Shown piece by piece: positions 18,091 through 29,338 of a DNA stretch of 64,000 nt. A program made the translations under genes and the position numbers. The notes beneath the pieces were generated by a model, which saw only the letters and a list, made by a program, of their open reading frames with translations, was not told where the DNA came from and searched no databases. The stretch is from an uncultured Sterolibacterium sp. (lineage in GTDB: Bacteria > Pseudomonadota > Gammaproteobacteria > Burkholderiales > Rhodocyclaceae). The stretch is taken from the NCBI GenBank assembly GCA_903930535.1, contig CAIYYX010000104.1:1-64000 (forward strand). Direction: 5' to 3'. Each line of letters starts with the position of its first letter. The first letter of the stretch is position 1.

Positions 18091-19323
18091 ATGGCCAGCA
18101 TCGCTAAAGCCAGCAAGAAGGCCGGACAGATCAAGGAGTTTTACTTTACCTGGGAAGGTAAGGACAAGGGCGGCAAAATTGTCCGCGGCGAAATGCGCGC
18201 CGGCGGCGAGACATTGGTGCATGCCACCTTGCGCCGCCAGGGCATTCTGGTTACGAAGGTCAGGAAGCAGAGCTTTGCCAAGGGTGGCCGGGTCACCGAA
18301 AAGGACATCACCCTGTTCACCCGCCAGCTCGCCACCATGCTGAAGGCCGGCGTCCCCCTGCTGCAGGCTTTCGAGATCGTCGGCAAGGGAGCGAGCAACC
18401 GCGCTGTCGGCAAGCTGCTCATCGACATCAAGAACGATGTCGAGACCGGTTCCAGCCTGAACCAGGCCTTCCGCAAGTACCCGCTGCACTTCGACGCGCT
18501 GTTCTGCAATCTGGTCTCCGCCGGCGAGCAGGCCGGCATCCTCGATGCATTGCTCGACCGGCTGGCCACCTACAAGGAAAAAATCCTCGCCATAAAATCG
18601 AAAATCAAGTCGGCGCTGTTCTACCCCATCGCCATCGTCGTGGTTGCCTTCATCATCACCGCGATCATCATGATTTTTGTCATTCCCCAGTTCAAGAGCG
18701 TGTTCAAGAGTTTCGGCGCCGACCTGCCCGCGCCGACGCTGTTCGTGATCGCAATCTCGGACTTCTTTGTCGCCAACTGGTATTACATTTTCGGTGCCCT
18801 CTTCGGCGCCGTCTACGCTTTCTTCTACTTCTGGAAGCGCTCGGTACCGATGCAGATGGTCATGGACAGGGCCCTTCTCAGCGCACCGGTATTCGGCGCC
18901 ATCGTGAAGAAGGCCACCATAGCGCGGTGGACACGCACCCTGGCGACGATGTTTGCCGCGGGCGTGCCCCTGGTGGAAGCGCTCGACTCGGTCGGCGGCG
19001 CCGCCGGAAACCATGTCTACAAGATGGCGACCAAGCAGATCCAGGGCGAGGTCAGCACCGGAACCAGCCTCACCGTCGCGATGCAGAATTCCAATGTCTT
19101 TCCCAGCATGGTCATCCAGATGGTGGCCATAGGCGAGGAATCTGGACAACTCGACGCCATGCTGTCCAAAGTTGCCGACTTCTTCGAGGCGGAAGTGGAT
19201 GACTCCGTGGAGGGGCTATCCAGCCTGATGGAACCCATCATCATGGTGTTCCTCGGCACCCTGATCGGCGGCCTGGTGGTCGCCATGTACCTGCCCATTT
19301 TCAAGGTGGCGCAGGCCATCTGA
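18091..19323 (+). CDS. pilC: Type IV pilus inner-membrane platform protein PilC
   Basis: PilC is the polytopic platform that couples PilB to pilin insertion. The 410-residue protein has two T2SSF domains (about residues 60-190 and 265-395) each preceded or followed by hydrophobic helices. The ATG at 18091 is chosen because it is preceded by AGGGGAA and clears the pilB stop; a TTG at 18064 overlapping pilB is an alternative. pilD starts 16 bp downstream. Family assignment is secure. Confidence 0.97.
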   Translation: MASIAKASKKAGQIKEFYFTWEGKDKGGKIVRGEMRAGGETLVHATLRRQGILVTKVRKQSFAKGGRVTEKDITLFTRQLATMLKAGVPLLQAFEIVGKGASNRAVGKLLIDIKNDVETGSSLNQAFRKYPLHFDALFCNLVSAGEQAGILDALLDRLATYKEKILAIKSKIKSALFYPIAIVVVAFIITAIIMIFVIPQFKSVFKSFGADLPAPTLFVIAISDFFVANWYYIFGALFGAVYAFFYFWKRSVPMQMVMDRALLSAPVFGAIVKKATIARWTRTLATMFAAGVPLVEALDSVGGAAGNHVYKMATKQIQGEVSTGTSLTVAMQNSNVFPSMVIQMVAIGEESGQLDAMLSKVADFFEAEVDDSVEGLSSLMEPIIMVFLGTLIGGLVVAMYLPIFKVAQAI

Positions 19324-19339
19324 CGCAGAACCAAACGCC

Positions 19340-20197
19340 ATGACCCTCATCGGCCTGCTCAGCCAGCCGGCGTACTTCGTCACCACCTGCCTGCTGCTTG
19401 GCCTCGCCGTCGGCAGCTTCCTGAACGTCGTGATCCACCGCCTGCCGCAAATGCTGGAGCGGCAATGGCGGGCGCAATCCGCCGAAATGTCCGGCCAGCC
19501 GCAATCGCAGGAGGAGCCCCTCTCGCTTTCCCGGCCGCGCTCACGTTGTCCCAAGTGCGGCCACAAGATCCCTGCCTGGGAAAACATTCCCATCGTCAGC
19601 TGGCTCGCCTTGCGCGGCCGCTGCAGCGCCTGCCAGACGCCCATCAGCGTCCGCTATCCGCTGGTCGAGGCGGCCACCGGTCTCCTCTCCGCCTACGCCG
19701 GCTGGCATTTCGGCTTCACCCTGGCCGCCGCAGGCGCGCTGCTATTCATCTGGGCAATGATGGCCCTGACCTTCATCGACTTCGACACCCAACTCCTGCC
19801 GGACGACATCACCCTCCCTCTTTTATGGACCGGCCTCGCCATCAATCTCGGGGGCACCTTCAGCGATCTGCAAAGCGCGGTGGTCGGCGCCATTGCCGGC
19901 TATCTGACGCTATGGGCGGTCTACTGGGGATTCAAGCTCGCCACCGGCAAGGAAGGCATGGGCTACGGCGATTTCAAGCTCTTGGCCGCCATCGGTGCCT
20001 GGCTCGGCTGGCAGATGCTGCCCTTGACGATTCTGCTCTCATCCGCTGTCGGCGCCGTGGTTGGGATCACCTTGATCATCGTGGCACGCCGCGGCCGCGA
20101 AGTGCCCATCCCGTTCGGGCCATACCTCGCCGCCGCCGGGGTGTTGGCGATGTTCTGGGGCCAGGCGCTGACCCGCGCCTACCTGCAGTTGCTTTGA
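19340..20197 (+). CDS. pilD: Prepilin peptidase / N-methyltransferase PilD
   Basis: PilD cleaves the leader of type IV prepilins and methylates the new N-terminal phenylalanine. The 285-residue membrane protein has the cytoplasmic zinc tetracysteine (C70, C73, C95, C98) and the two catalytic aspartates in FIDFDTQLLPDD (about residue 150) and GYGDFKLL (about residue 217). About eight helices are predicted. It closes the pilBCD block. coaE and yacG, which often follow pilD in related bacteria, are not seen here; an FmdB gene follows instead. Confidence 0.97.
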   Translation: MTLIGLLSQPAYFVTTCLLLGLAVGSFLNVVIHRLPQMLERQWRAQSAEMSGQPQSQEEPLSLSRPRSRCPKCGHKIPAWENIPIVSWLALRGRCSACQTPISVRYPLVEAATGLLSAYAGWHFGFTLAAAGALLFIWAMMALTFIDFDTQLLPDDITLPLLWTGLAINLGGTFSDLQSAVVGAIAGYLTLWAVYWGFKLATGKEGMGYGDFKLLAAIGAWLGWQMLPLTILLSSAVGAVVGITLIIVARRGREVPIPFGPYLAAAGVLAMFWGQALTRAYLQLL

Positions 20198-20309
20198 GCG
20201 CTTGAAACAGCCGCCAGCCGCCCTCATATCGGCCAAGTCTCGTGCCCAGGCCAAGCAGCACCGGTTATCCAGGGCGCTTCAGTTATAATTCGCTTTTTTG
20301 GAGATGGCC

Positions 20310-20597
20310 ATGCCTATCTATGCCTACCGTTGCAGCAGTTGCGGCCACGAAAAGGACGTGCTGCAGAAAATGAGTGATGCGCAGCTCACCACCTGTCCCG
20401 AGTGCCGCGGCGAAACTTTCATCAAGCAGTTGACTGCCCCGGGCTTCCAGCTCAAGGGCAACGGCTGGTATGCGACAGACTTCAAGGGAGGCGCAGCTGC
20501 CACCAGTGCTGCGGCAGCGACCGGCGCCTCTGCGTCAGAAACCAAGGCCGCGTCTCCTGCATCTCCGGCTTGTAGCGGGTCTTGTGCCTGTCATTGA
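20310..20597 (+). CDS. FmdB family zinc ribbon protein
   Basis: The 95-residue protein starts MPIYAYRCSSCGHEKD and has a second CPEC pair about 20 residues later, forming the small zinc ribbon of the FmdB regulatory-protein family. The rest is a low-complexity Ala/Thr/Ser-rich tail ending in a short cysteine cluster (ACSGSCACH). A TATAAT box at 20284-20289 and a GGAG ribosome site precede the ATG at 20310, preferred over an ATG four codons upstream. The biochemical role of this family is unknown. It is followed by the DUF502 gene and aspS, a common betaproteobacterial order. Confidence 0.88.
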   Translation: MPIYAYRCSSCGHEKDVLQKMSDAQLTTCPECRGETFIKQLTAPGFQLKGNGWYATDFKGGAAATSAAAATGASASETKAASPASPACSGSCACH

Positions 20598-20625
20598 AGC
20601 CGTTACGCGGCCTCCGGCGCTTAGC

Positions 20626-21246
20626 ATGAAAAAGTATTTCATTACCGGACTCCTGATCTGGGTGCCTCTGGCGATCACCGCCTGGGTGCTGTCGATGATA
20701 GTCCGGACCATGGATCAGTCGCTGCTGCTTTTGCCGTCGGCGATACGCCCGGAAAATCTGCTCGGCGTCTACATCCCGGGCATAGGCGCGATCCTGACGA
20801 TTCTTGTCGTGTTTGTCACCGGGCTGGTCACCGCCAACATCATCGGCCAGCGCCTGGTCCGTTTCTGGGAAAGGGTTTTGTCGCGCATTCCGGTGGTGAA
20901 ATCGGTCTATTACAGCGTCAAGCAGGTCTCCGACACCCTCTTCTCATCGACCGGGGAAGCCTTCCGCAAAGCCCTCCTGGTGCAATATCCCCGCCAGGGT
21001 TGCTGGACCATCGCCTTTCTCACCGGCCAGCCGGGTGGCGACGTCACCACCCATCTTAGGGGCGAATATGTCAGCGTTTATGTGCCGACGACGCCAAACC
21101 CGACCTCGGGCTTCTTCCTGATGATGCCGCGCGCTGACGTCATCGAGCTCGAGATGAGCGTTGACGAGGCCTTGAAATACATCATCTCGATGGGAGTGGT
21201 CGCCCCTCCCATGAAGAACCCTCTGGGCCGCGCCCAGAACCAATAG
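20626..21246 (+). CDS. DUF502 family membrane protein
   Basis: The 206-residue product has two N-terminal membrane helices (about residues 4-25 and 50-75) and a conserved C-terminal soluble domain (GEYVSVYVPTTPNPTSGFFLMMP region is characteristic; only its parts VPTTPNPTSG and MMPRADVI are cited here as markers). The start MKKYFITG at 20626 is chosen because a longer in-frame upstream extension overlaps the FmdB gene and encodes no conserved sequence. The family is widespread and uncharacterised. It lies 33 bp before aspS and is probably co-transcribed. Confidence 0.9.
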   Translation: MKKYFITGLLIWVPLAITAWVLSMIVRTMDQSLLLLPSAIRPENLLGVYIPGIGAILTILVVFVTGLVTANIIGQRLVRFWERVLSRIPVVKSVYYSVKQVSDTLFSSTGEAFRKALLVQYPRQGCWTIAFLTGQPGGDVTTHLRGEYVSVYVPTTPNPTSGFFLMMPRADVIELEMSVDEALKYIISMGVVAPPMKNPLGRAQNQ

Positions 21247-21279
21247 CTGCCGCGCCCGCGGCTTTCACGGACAGGAAAC

Positions 21280-23079
21280 ATGAGAACCCATTACTGCGGC
21301 CAGGTTAACGCTGGCCATGTCGATCAGATTGTCACGCTCTGCGGCTGGAGCCACCGCCGCCGCGATCACGGCGGCGTCATTTTCATCGACTTGCGCGACC
21401 GCGAGGGTCTTGCCCAAATCGTCTGCGATCCGGACAAGCCGGAGATGTTTTCCCGCGCCGAAGGGATAAGGAGCGAGTTCGTGCTGAAAGTCACCGGCCG
21501 CGTGCGCCGCCGGCCGGAAGGCACCGTGAACCCCAACCTCGCCACCGGCGAAATCGAAATCCTCTGCCAGGAAATCGAAATCCTGAATCCGGCTGTGACC
21601 CCCCCCTTCCAGCTGGACGACGAGAACCTCTCCGAGAACGTTCGCCTCACCCATCGCGTGCTGGATCTGCGCCGGCCGCAGATGCAGAAGAACATGATGT
21701 TGCGCTACAAGACGGCGATGTCCTTCCGCCGCTTCCTCGATGCCAATGGCTTCATCGATATCGAGACACCGATGCTGACCAAATCGACGCCGGAAGGAGC
21801 GCGCGACTATCTCGTGCCCTCGCGCGTCCATCCCGGCCAGTTCTTCGCCCTGCCGCAGTCGCCGCAACTGTTCAAGCAACTCCTGATGGTGGCCGGCTTC
21901 GACCGCTACTACCAGATCACCAAATGCTTCCGCGACGAGGACCTGCGCGCAGACCGCCAGCCGGAATTCACCCAGATCGATATCGAAACGTCCTTCCTGG
22001 ACGAGATCCAGATCATGGCGCTGACCGAATCCATGCTGCGCACGGTTTTCCGCGAGGCGCTGGCAGTGGAGCTGCCCGACCCTTTCCCGCGCATGAGCTA
22101 TGCGGAAGCCATGCGCCGCTTCGGTTCGGACAAGCCCGATCTGCGCGTGACCCTGGAGTTGACCGAACTGACCGATGCCGTGAAGGACGTCGACTTCAAG
22201 GTCTTCTCCGGTCCGGCCAATCAGCAAGGCGGCCGCGTGGCGGCCTTGTGCATCCCCGGCGGCGCGACCATCTCGCGCAGCGAGATCGACGCGTTCACTG
22301 AATTCGCGAAAATCTATGGCGCCAAGGGTCTTGCCTGGATCAAAGTGAATGAGAAGGCAAAGGGTCGCGACGGCCTGCAGTCCCCCATCGTCAAGAACAT
22401 CCACGATGCGGCAATCTCCGCCATCCTGGAACGCTGCAAGGCACAAGACGGCGACCTGATCCTCTTCGGCGCCGACAAGGAAAAGGTGGTCAATGATGCC
22501 CTGGGCGCCTTGCGCAGCAAGATCGGGCACGAGAAGGCCTATGTCACGGGCGAAGCATGGCGGCCGCTGTGGGTGGTCGATTTTCCGATGTTCGAATACG
22601 ATGAGGAAAACCGGCGCTGGACGGCCTGCCATCATCCCTTCACCGCCCCCAAGGATGAGCATATAGACCTTCTGGAGACGGATCCCGGCGCCTGTCTGGC
22701 CAAGGCTTACGACCTGGCCCTGAACGGCTGGGAGATAGGCGGTGGCTCGGTGCGTATCCACTCCGCCGCCATGCAGTCCAAGGTTTTCAGCGCACTGGCC
22801 ATCGGCGAAGAGGAAGCGCAGTTGAAATTCGGCTTCCTGCTCGACGCCCTGAAATACGGCGCGCCTCCCCATGGCGGACTGGCCTTCGGCCTCGACCGCA
22901 TCGTCACCATGATGACGGGCTCAGAATCCATTCGCGACGTCATCGCCTTCCCCAAGACGCAGCGCGCCCAGTGCCTGCTGACCGACGCACCCTCCGCGGT
23001 GGACGAAAAGCAGTTGCGCGAATTGCACATTCGCCTCAGGCAAAAGGTCGAAACGCAGGTCGACGTCGAAAAGACTTAG
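21280..23079 (+). CDS. aspS: Aspartyl-tRNA synthetase
   Basis: The 599-residue protein is the large bacterial type AspRS: an N-terminal OB-fold anticodon domain, class II catalytic core with motif 2 ([17 protein letters not shown]) and motif 3 (GGLAFGLDR), and the GAD insertion domain at about residues 290-420. Whether it also charges tRNA-Asn cannot be decided from the window. It starts 33 bp after the DUF502 stop. A secreted ribonuclease gene begins 1 bp after its stop codon. Confidence 0.98.
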   Translation: MRTHYCGQVNAGHVDQIVTLCGWSHRRRDHGGVIFIDLRDREGLAQIVCDPDKPEMFSRAEGIRSEFVLKVTGRVRRRPEGTVNPNLATGEIEILCQEIEILNPAVTPPFQLDDENLSENVRLTHRVLDLRRPQMQKNMMLRYKTAMSFRRFLDANGFIDIETPMLTKSTPEGARDYLVPSRVHPGQFFALPQSPQLFKQLLMVAGFDRYYQITKCFRDEDLRADRQPEFTQIDIETSFLDEIQIMALTESMLRTVFREALAVELPDPFPRMSYAEAMRRFGSDKPDLRVTLELTELTDAVKDVDFKVFSGPANQQGGRVAALCIPGGATISRSEIDAFTEFAKIYGAKGLAWIKVNEKAKGRDGLQSPIVKNIHDAAISAILERCKAQDGDLILFGADKEKVVNDALGALRSKIGHEKAYVTGEAWRPLWVVDFPMFEYDEENRRWTACHHPFTAPKDEHIDLLETDPGACLAKAYDLALNGWEIGGGSVRIHSAAMQSKVFSALAIGEEEAQLKFGFLLDALKYGAPPHGGLAFGLDRIVTMMTGSESIRDVIAFPKTQRAQCLLTDAPSAVDEKQLRELHIRLRQKVETQVDVEKT

Positions 23080-23080
23080 C

Positions 23081-23413
23081 ATGCGCCGCATCCTCTTCGC
23101 CCTTTGCTTCGCCGCATTCGCGGCGCACGCTGCGGCGACGGACAGCATCGCCCGGCGCGACCTGCCGGCAGAGGCGCAGCAGACCCTGCAGCTCATAGAA
23201 CGCGGCGGCCCCTTCCCCTATCGCCGTGATGGCATCGTCTTCGGCAATCTCGAGAAGCGCCTGCCCTCCAGGGTTCGCGGCTATTACCACGAATACACGG
23301 TGACCACACCCGGACGCCGCGACAGGGGGGCGCGGCGCATCATTGCGGGCCAGGTCGGCGAAGCCTACTACAGCGACGATCACTACCGCAGCTTCAGGAA
23401 GATCAGGGAATGA
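23081..23413 (+). CDS. Secreted guanyl-specific ribonuclease (RNase Sa / N1-T1 type)
   Basis: The 110-residue product has a signal peptide (about residues 1-19, ending AAHAAA) and a microbial ribonuclease domain. It closely follows the RNase Sa pattern: GYYHEYTV with E71 as general base, RGARRII with R82 and R86, and DDHYRSF with H101 as general acid; relative spacings match the known catalytic set to within one residue. Mature length (about 90) fits. It begins 1 bp after the aspS stop and overlaps the barstar gene by 4 bp, so enzyme and inhibitor are co-translated. It could act as an extracellular RNA scavenger or a toxin. Confidence 0.93.
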   Translation: MRRILFALCFAAFAAHAAATDSIARRDLPAEAQQTLQLIERGGPFPYRRDGIVFGNLEKRLPSRVRGYYHEYTVTTPGRRDRGARRIIAGQVGEAYYSDDHYRSFRKIRE

Positions 23414-23862
23414 GCGCCGGCACTGATTTCGTGGCGCTGCTGCGCGAAGTCGGCCGGGCCGGCGTCTATCACCTGCCGCTGCTTGGCCCAGGCGGTCGCG
23501 AGGGAATCATCGCCGCCGCAGAAACCTGTGGCTATGCAGTCTTCCGCATCGACCTTTCCGGCGTCAAGGACAAGGCCGGCTTGCTGGCGACGCTATCAAG
23601 CGGCATGGCTTTCCCGGAATGGTTCGGGACGAACTGGGATGCCCTCGCCGATTGCCTGGCCGACCTTAGCTGGCGTCCCGCAGAAGGTTATCTGGTGATT
23701 CTGGAACACTGCGACCTGTTGCATTCCCACGCCGCAGACGATTTCGTCACCGCCTTGCAACTCTTTCAGGCAGCGTCCGATGAGTGGCGGGAACAGGACG
23801 TGGCACTGTGGTGCCTGGTCGACATGCAGGCCGATGGCATCAACTGGCTGCCCGGACTCTGA
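23410..23862 (+). CDS. Barstar family ribonuclease inhibitor
   Basis: The 150-residue cytoplasmic protein contains a barstar domain at about residues 40-130, recognised by the FPEWFGTNWDALADCL segment that corresponds to the RNase-binding helix and loop of barstar. An N-terminal extension of about 40 residues is longer than in the classical Bacillus protein. It starts in a 4-bp overlap with the RNase gene, as expected for an immunity partner that protects the producing cell. Its stop overlaps the nudB start (TGATG), extending the operon. Confidence 0.92.
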   Translation: MSAGTDFVALLREVGRAGVYHLPLLGPGGREGIIAAAETCGYAVFRIDLSGVKDKAGLLATLSSGMAFPEWFGTNWDALADCLADLSWRPAEGYLVILEHCDLLHSHAADDFVTALQLFQAASDEWREQDVALWCLVDMQADGINWLPGL

Positions 23863-24320
23863 TGCCGGGAATGAAGAAGCCGGTCTCTGTGCTGGTGTTG
23901 ATCCATACGCAGGAGTTGCAGGTCTTGCTGCTGGAGCGGGCCGCCCACCCGGGCTTCTGGCAGTCGGTCACCGGCAGCCAGGAAGATGGCGAAGAACTGC
24001 GCGACACGGCAAGACGCGAGGCGCAGGAAGAAACAGGCATTGTCGCCGCTCCAGAGTCACTGATTGACTGGCATGTTTCCAACCGCTACGAGATTTTCCG
24101 CGAATGGCGCCATCGCTATCCAGAGGGCGTCAGCCATAACACAGAGCATGTCTATAGTCTCTGCGTGCCGCGCGATACACCCATCGTCACCGCACCCGAC
24201 GAGCACCTCGCCCATCTCTGGCTGCCCTGGAAAGAAGCGGCGGACAAGGTCTTTTCCTGGAGCAACCGCGACGCCATCCTGATGCTGCCGCTGCTTCAGG
24301 AGGAATCGTCAGCTTGCTGA
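23862..24320 (+). CDS. nudB: Dihydroneopterin triphosphate diphosphatase
   Basis: NudB removes pyrophosphate from dihydroneopterin triphosphate in folate synthesis. The 152-residue Nudix protein carries the Nudix box GSQEDGE followed by RREAQEETGI (about residues 43-65) and the NudB-typical SHNTEHVYSLCVP segment. The ATG at 23862 overlaps the barstar stop; an ATG three codons later is possible. aspS-nudB linkage is common in proteobacteria, which suggests the RNase/barstar pair was inserted between them. Confidence 0.92.
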   Translation: MPGMKKPVSVLVLIHTQELQVLLLERAAHPGFWQSVTGSQEDGEELRDTARREAQEETGIVAAPESLIDWHVSNRYEIFREWRHRYPEGVSHNTEHVYSLCVPRDTPIVTAPDEHLAHLWLPWKEAADKVFSWSNRDAILMLPLLQEESSAC

Positions 24321-24490
24321 GAGGCCACCGCCTGCCTCAGGCAGACCGGACAATAGCAGCCTGGTTCCGGCAGCGGACTCAAAAGTGTCGGCAGATCAGA
24401 GCACCAGCAGACCCCCTCTTGCGCACCACATCTGAAAGCCGCGCCACAAGCTGGACAAGTGCTAAGTGGGGAATCAGGGTTGATCGTCAT
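24296..24490 (-). CDS. Small cysteine-rich CWC family protein
   Basis: A 64-residue protein with eight cysteines, including CPAC near the N-terminus, the central CWC triplet and a CYCPVC motif, matches the cysteine-rich CWC family, presumed to bind zinc. The start at 24490 (MTINPD) is preferred; an upstream in-frame extension to 24562 has no conserved sequence. It overlaps the convergent nudB by 25 bp. No function is known. Confidence 0.78.
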   Translation of the reverse strand: MTINPDSPLSTCPACGAAFRCGAQEGVCWCSDLPTLLSPLPEPGCYCPVCLRQAVASQQADDSS

Positions 24491-24506
24491 AGCCGCAATG
24501 TAATGA

Positions 24507-25475
<969 letters not shown>

Positions 25476-25482
25476 TGACAAA

Positions 25483-26130
25483 GTGACCGCTCCATCATCG
25501 CGCGTCTGGCTGTTCGATCTGGACAACACCCTGCACGACGCCACGCCCCATATCTTCCCGCACATCAACCGCAGCATGACGGCCTATGTCGCCGCAGCGC
25601 TGGGGCTCTCATTTGAGGAGGCCGGCCGCGTCAGGACAGACTACTGGCAGCGCTATGGCGCGACATTGACCGGAATGATGCGCCGGCATGACACGCAACC
25701 CGCGCATTTCCTGCACCAGACCCACCACTTCCCCGAACTGGCAAACATGCTGGTCTTTGATCGCGCCCTGAAGTCCATGCTGCGCCGCCTGCCTGGACGA
25801 AAAATCGTTTTTTCGAATGCCCCCTTGCACTACGCCGAGGCGGTGCTCGCACTGATGGGGATTCGGCAGCAGTTCGACACCGTCTACTCGATTGAACGCC
25901 TGCGCTTCCGGCCCAAGCCGGAGATCCGCGGTTTCATGCATCTGCTCAAGACTGAGCGGCTGAACCCCTCGCGCTGCATCATGGTCGAGGACAGCCCCGC
26001 CAATCTGAAGACGGCGAAGGCGCTGGGAATGAAGACGGTATTGGTCAGCCGTCATGCGAAGCTGCCCGCCTGGGTCGACCTGAGGTTACAATCCGTTCTC
26101 GAACTGCCGCGCCGGCTAGGCGAGCTATAG
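25483..26130 (+). CDS. HAD family hydrolase, pyrimidine 5'-nucleotidase type
   Basis: The 215-residue protein has the HAD nucleophile motif with D12 and D14 (WLFDLDNTLHD), motif II around VFSNAP and motif IV VEDSPAN. It fits the pyrimidine 5'-nucleotidase (SDT1/YjjG-like) group, which dephosphorylates nucleotide monophosphates. The start is a GTG at 25483, 7 bp after argB. slmA starts 12 bp after the stop. The substrate is inferred from family only. Confidence 0.9.
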   Translation: MTAPSSRVWLFDLDNTLHDATPHIFPHINRSMTAYVAAALGLSFEEAGRVRTDYWQRYGATLTGMMRRHDTQPAHFLHQTHHFPELANMLVFDRALKSMLRRLPGRKIVFSNAPLHYAEAVLALMGIRQQFDTVYSIERLRFRPKPEIRGFMHLLKTERLNPSRCIMVEDSPANLKTAKALGMKTVLVSRHAKLPAWVDLRLQSVLELPRRLGEL

Positions 26131-26142
26131 GGAGAACATTGA

Positions 26143-26715
26143 ATGGCGAGCAAACAGGGCGAACGCAAACTGCAAATCCTGCAGGTGATCGCCGAGATGT
26201 TGCAGGAGCCTACGGGGGAAAAAATCACCACGGCTGCGCTCGCGAAAAAACTGGACGTCTCCGAAGCGGCGCTTTATCGCCACTTCGCCAGCAAGGCGCA
26301 GATGTTCGAGGGGTTGATCGAGTTCATCGAGAACAGCCTGTTTACGGTGATCAACCAGATCTCTACCGAGGAGGAGTCCGGTGTCAAGCAGGCGCAGATG
26401 ATTGTCGCCCTGCTGCTCGGATTCGCCCAGAAGAACCGCGGCCTGACAAGGGTTCTGATCGGCGACGCCCTGGTCTTCGAGAACGAGCGTCTGCAGGCCC
26501 GCATCAACCAGTTGCTCGACCGCGTCGAGGCTTCCTTGAAACAGTCGCTGCGGGTGGCCGCCACGCAGGGTGTTTTCCCCGCCGACCACAGCTTCGCGGC
26601 GCACGCGAATCTGTTGCGCTGCTATACCCTCGGACGCCTGCACCAGTTCGCCAAGGGCGGCTTCAAGGATGATCCCCTCGCCCACTGGCCGCAGCAATGG
26701 CCGCTGTTGGCTTAA
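26143..26715 (+). CDS. slmA: Nucleoid occlusion factor SlmA (TetR family)
   Basis: SlmA binds specific chromosomal sites and antagonises FtsZ assembly over the nucleoid. The 190-residue protein has a TetR helix-turn-helix at about residues 28-50 (ITTAALAKKLDVSEAALYRHF split as ITTAALAKKLDV and SEAALYRHF) and the SlmA-type core. Start ATG at 26143 follows GGGAGAA. The assignment to SlmA rather than a generic TetR regulator rests on overall similarity and the argB-HAD-slmA context. A dispersed repeat follows it. Confidence 0.9.
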   Translation: MASKQGERKLQILQVIAEMLQEPTGEKITTAALAKKLDVSEAALYRHFASKAQMFEGLIEFIENSLFTVINQISTEEESGVKQAQMIVALLLGFAQKNRGLTRVLIGDALVFENERLQARINQLLDRVEASLKQSLRVAATQGVFPADHSFAAHANLLRCYTLGRLHQFAKGGFKDDPLAHWPQQWPLLA

Positions 26716-26722
26716 TGGCATT

Positions 26723-27876
<1,154 letters not shown>

Positions 27877-27903
27877 TCAGAATCAACAGATGGTGTTCTA
27901 CCG

Positions 27904-28000
27904 TCTCCCGCTTCACCTCCCTTAAGCGGGAGCCTTAATTCTACTTAAGGCGTTTTGCCCCCGGTTTTTCTCCCGGTTTTTCCAACCTCGGATCGGGGGC
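27904..28000. other. Cluster of three hairpins between yihA and hemB
   Basis: Three inverted repeats stand side by side: CTCCCGCTT/AAGCGGGAG (27904-27931), GCCTTAA/TTAAGGC (27931-27950, followed on the plus strand by GTTTTG) and GCCCCC/GGGGGC (27956-28000, with an inner CCGG-T5 repeat). No ORF is present. On the minus strand, the direction of both flanking genes, they would lie in the yihA 3' end or the hemB 5' leader. Confidence 0.5.
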
Positions 28001-28013
28001 ATTTCTTTTCCGC

Positions 28014-28610
28014 TTACTCCTTGCTTAACCACGCGCCTACCATGCCCTCGGCCTCCTCGATGCCGGTCTTCTTAAGGCTGGAGAACAACTGCACCGTGAC
28101 CTGCCCCCCGTAGACCGCCACCGCCGCGTGCACTTCACGCAAGGTCTTGGTCTGCGCCTGGCGCGACAACTTGTCCGACTTGGTGAGCAGGATATGGATG
28201 GGATTGCCGGTGGGGATGAACCAATGAATCATCTGCACATCGAGGTCGGTCAAGGGCCGCCTTGCATCCATGATGAGCACCAGACCGATCAGATTCTCGC
28301 GCCGCGTCAGGTAGTGTTCGAGCAGTGCCCGCCACTGTTTGCGCACCGCCTCCGGGACCTTCGCATAGCCGTAGCCCGGCAGGTCAACGAGACAGGCGCC
28401 GTTGGGCAGACGAAAGAAATTGATGAGTTGGGTGCGCCCCGGCGTCTTGCTGACGAAGGCGAGCCGGGTATGGCCGGCCAAGGTATTGATGGCGCTTGAC
28501 TTGCCGGCGTTTGAGCGGCCGGCGAAGGCAATCTCCGGGGCCGCAGAGGGCAGGAGATCTGCAGGCTTGGCTACGGAGATTTCAAAAACTGCATGGCGGA
28601 ACAACGACAT
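28014..28610 (-). CDS. yihA: Ribosome biogenesis GTP-binding protein YihA/EngB
   Basis: EngB is a small essential GTPase for 50S subunit assembly. The 198-residue protein has G1 [10 protein letters not shown]3 DLPGYGYA and G4 TKSDKL. The start is placed at 28610 ([13 protein letters not shown]); the reading frame is open much further upstream, but that region lies over the cytochrome c4 gene and has no conserved residues. It is divergent from cytochrome c4, an arrangement common in betaproteobacteria. Confidence 0.96.
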   Translation of the reverse strand: MSLFRHAVFEISVAKPADLLPSAAPEIAFAGRSNAGKSSAINTLAGHTRLAFVSKTPGRTQLINFFRLPNGACLVDLPGYGYAKVPEAVRKQWRALLEHYLTRRENLIGLVLIMDARRPLTDLDVQMIHWFIPTGNPIHILLTKSDKLSRQAQTKTLREVHAAVAVYGGQVTVQLFSSLKKTGIEEAEGMVGAWLSKE

Positions 28611-28688
28611 GGTACGGACACGAGTGATCGCGCGGATATGTTGGTATAGAATAACAGGTTTACCGAATTCAAAGCTCCGAGGATTGCC

Positions 28689-29315
28689 ATGATGAAACGC
28701 TTCTTGCTTGCCGCCGTGACTGCAGGGCTTGTCGCAACCAACCCCGCCGCGCTCGCAGCCGATCCTGCCAAGGCCAAGACGATTGCCACGACGGTCTGTG
28801 CCGCCTGCCACAACGTCGACGGCAACAGCAGCATGTCGGTCAACCCCAAACTGGCCGGCCAGAACGCCGACTATATCTACAAGCAGTTGAAAAACTTCAA
28901 GGGCGCGGACGGCAAGCCGCCCGAGCGCGCAAATCCAATCATGAACGGCATGGCTGCGGGCCTCTCCGACGATGACATGAAGAACCTGGGTGCCTATTTC
29001 GATGCCCAGAAACGCAAGCCCGAGGTCGCCAAGAACCGGGATACGGTTGAGTATGCGCAAAAGCTCTATCGCGCTGGCGATGCCAGCAAGGGACTGCCTG
29101 CATGCGCCGCATGCCACGGCCCGACCGGCGCCGGCATGCCCGCGCAGTTTCCCCTCATCTCCGGCCAGTTCGCCGAATACACCGAGGCACAGTTAAAGAG
29201 CTTCCGCATCGGCGAGCGCAGCAACGACCCCAATGGCATGATGCGCTTGGTGGCGATCAAGATGACTGACGCCGAGATCAAGGCCGTTTCCGACTACATC
29301 GCCGGCTTGCGCTGA
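28689..29315 (+). CDS. Di-haem cytochrome c4
   Basis: The 208-residue protein has a signal peptide (ending about residue 24, ALAADP) and two haem-binding motifs, CAACH at 37-41 and CAACH at 139-143, in two homologous halves, as in cytochrome c4. Distal methionines are present in each half. It is a periplasmic electron carrier delivering electrons to terminal oxidases or other reductases. A 7-bp hairpin (29323-29338) follows its stop. Confidence 0.95.
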   Translation: MMKRFLLAAVTAGLVATNPAALAADPAKAKTIATTVCAACHNVDGNSSMSVNPKLAGQNADYIYKQLKNFKGADGKPPERANPIMNGMAAGLSDDDMKNLGAYFDAQKRKPEVAKNRDTVEYAQKLYRAGDASKGLPACAACHGPTGAGMPAQFPLISGQFAEYTEAQLKSFRIGERSNDPNGMMRLVAIKMTDAEIKAVSDYIAGLR

Positions 29316-29322
29316 TTCGCTG

Positions 29323-29338
29323 CAGGGCGGTCGCCCTG
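29323..29338. terminator. Short GC hairpin after cytochrome c4
   Basis: CAGGGC pairs with GCCCTG around GGTC immediately after the stop codon. It abuts the predicted ECF promoter of the next operon. There is no U tract, so its terminator function is uncertain. Confidence 0.4.

Noticed and set aside
21265-22872. A 535-codon minus-strand frame across aspS
   Set aside because: Antisense shadow of aspS; no motifs and no ribosome site.
28611-29117. N-terminal extension of YihA/EngB by about 169 codons
   Set aside because: The frame stays open on the minus strand but lies over the cytochrome c4 gene, and the family start MSLFRHAVF is at 28610.
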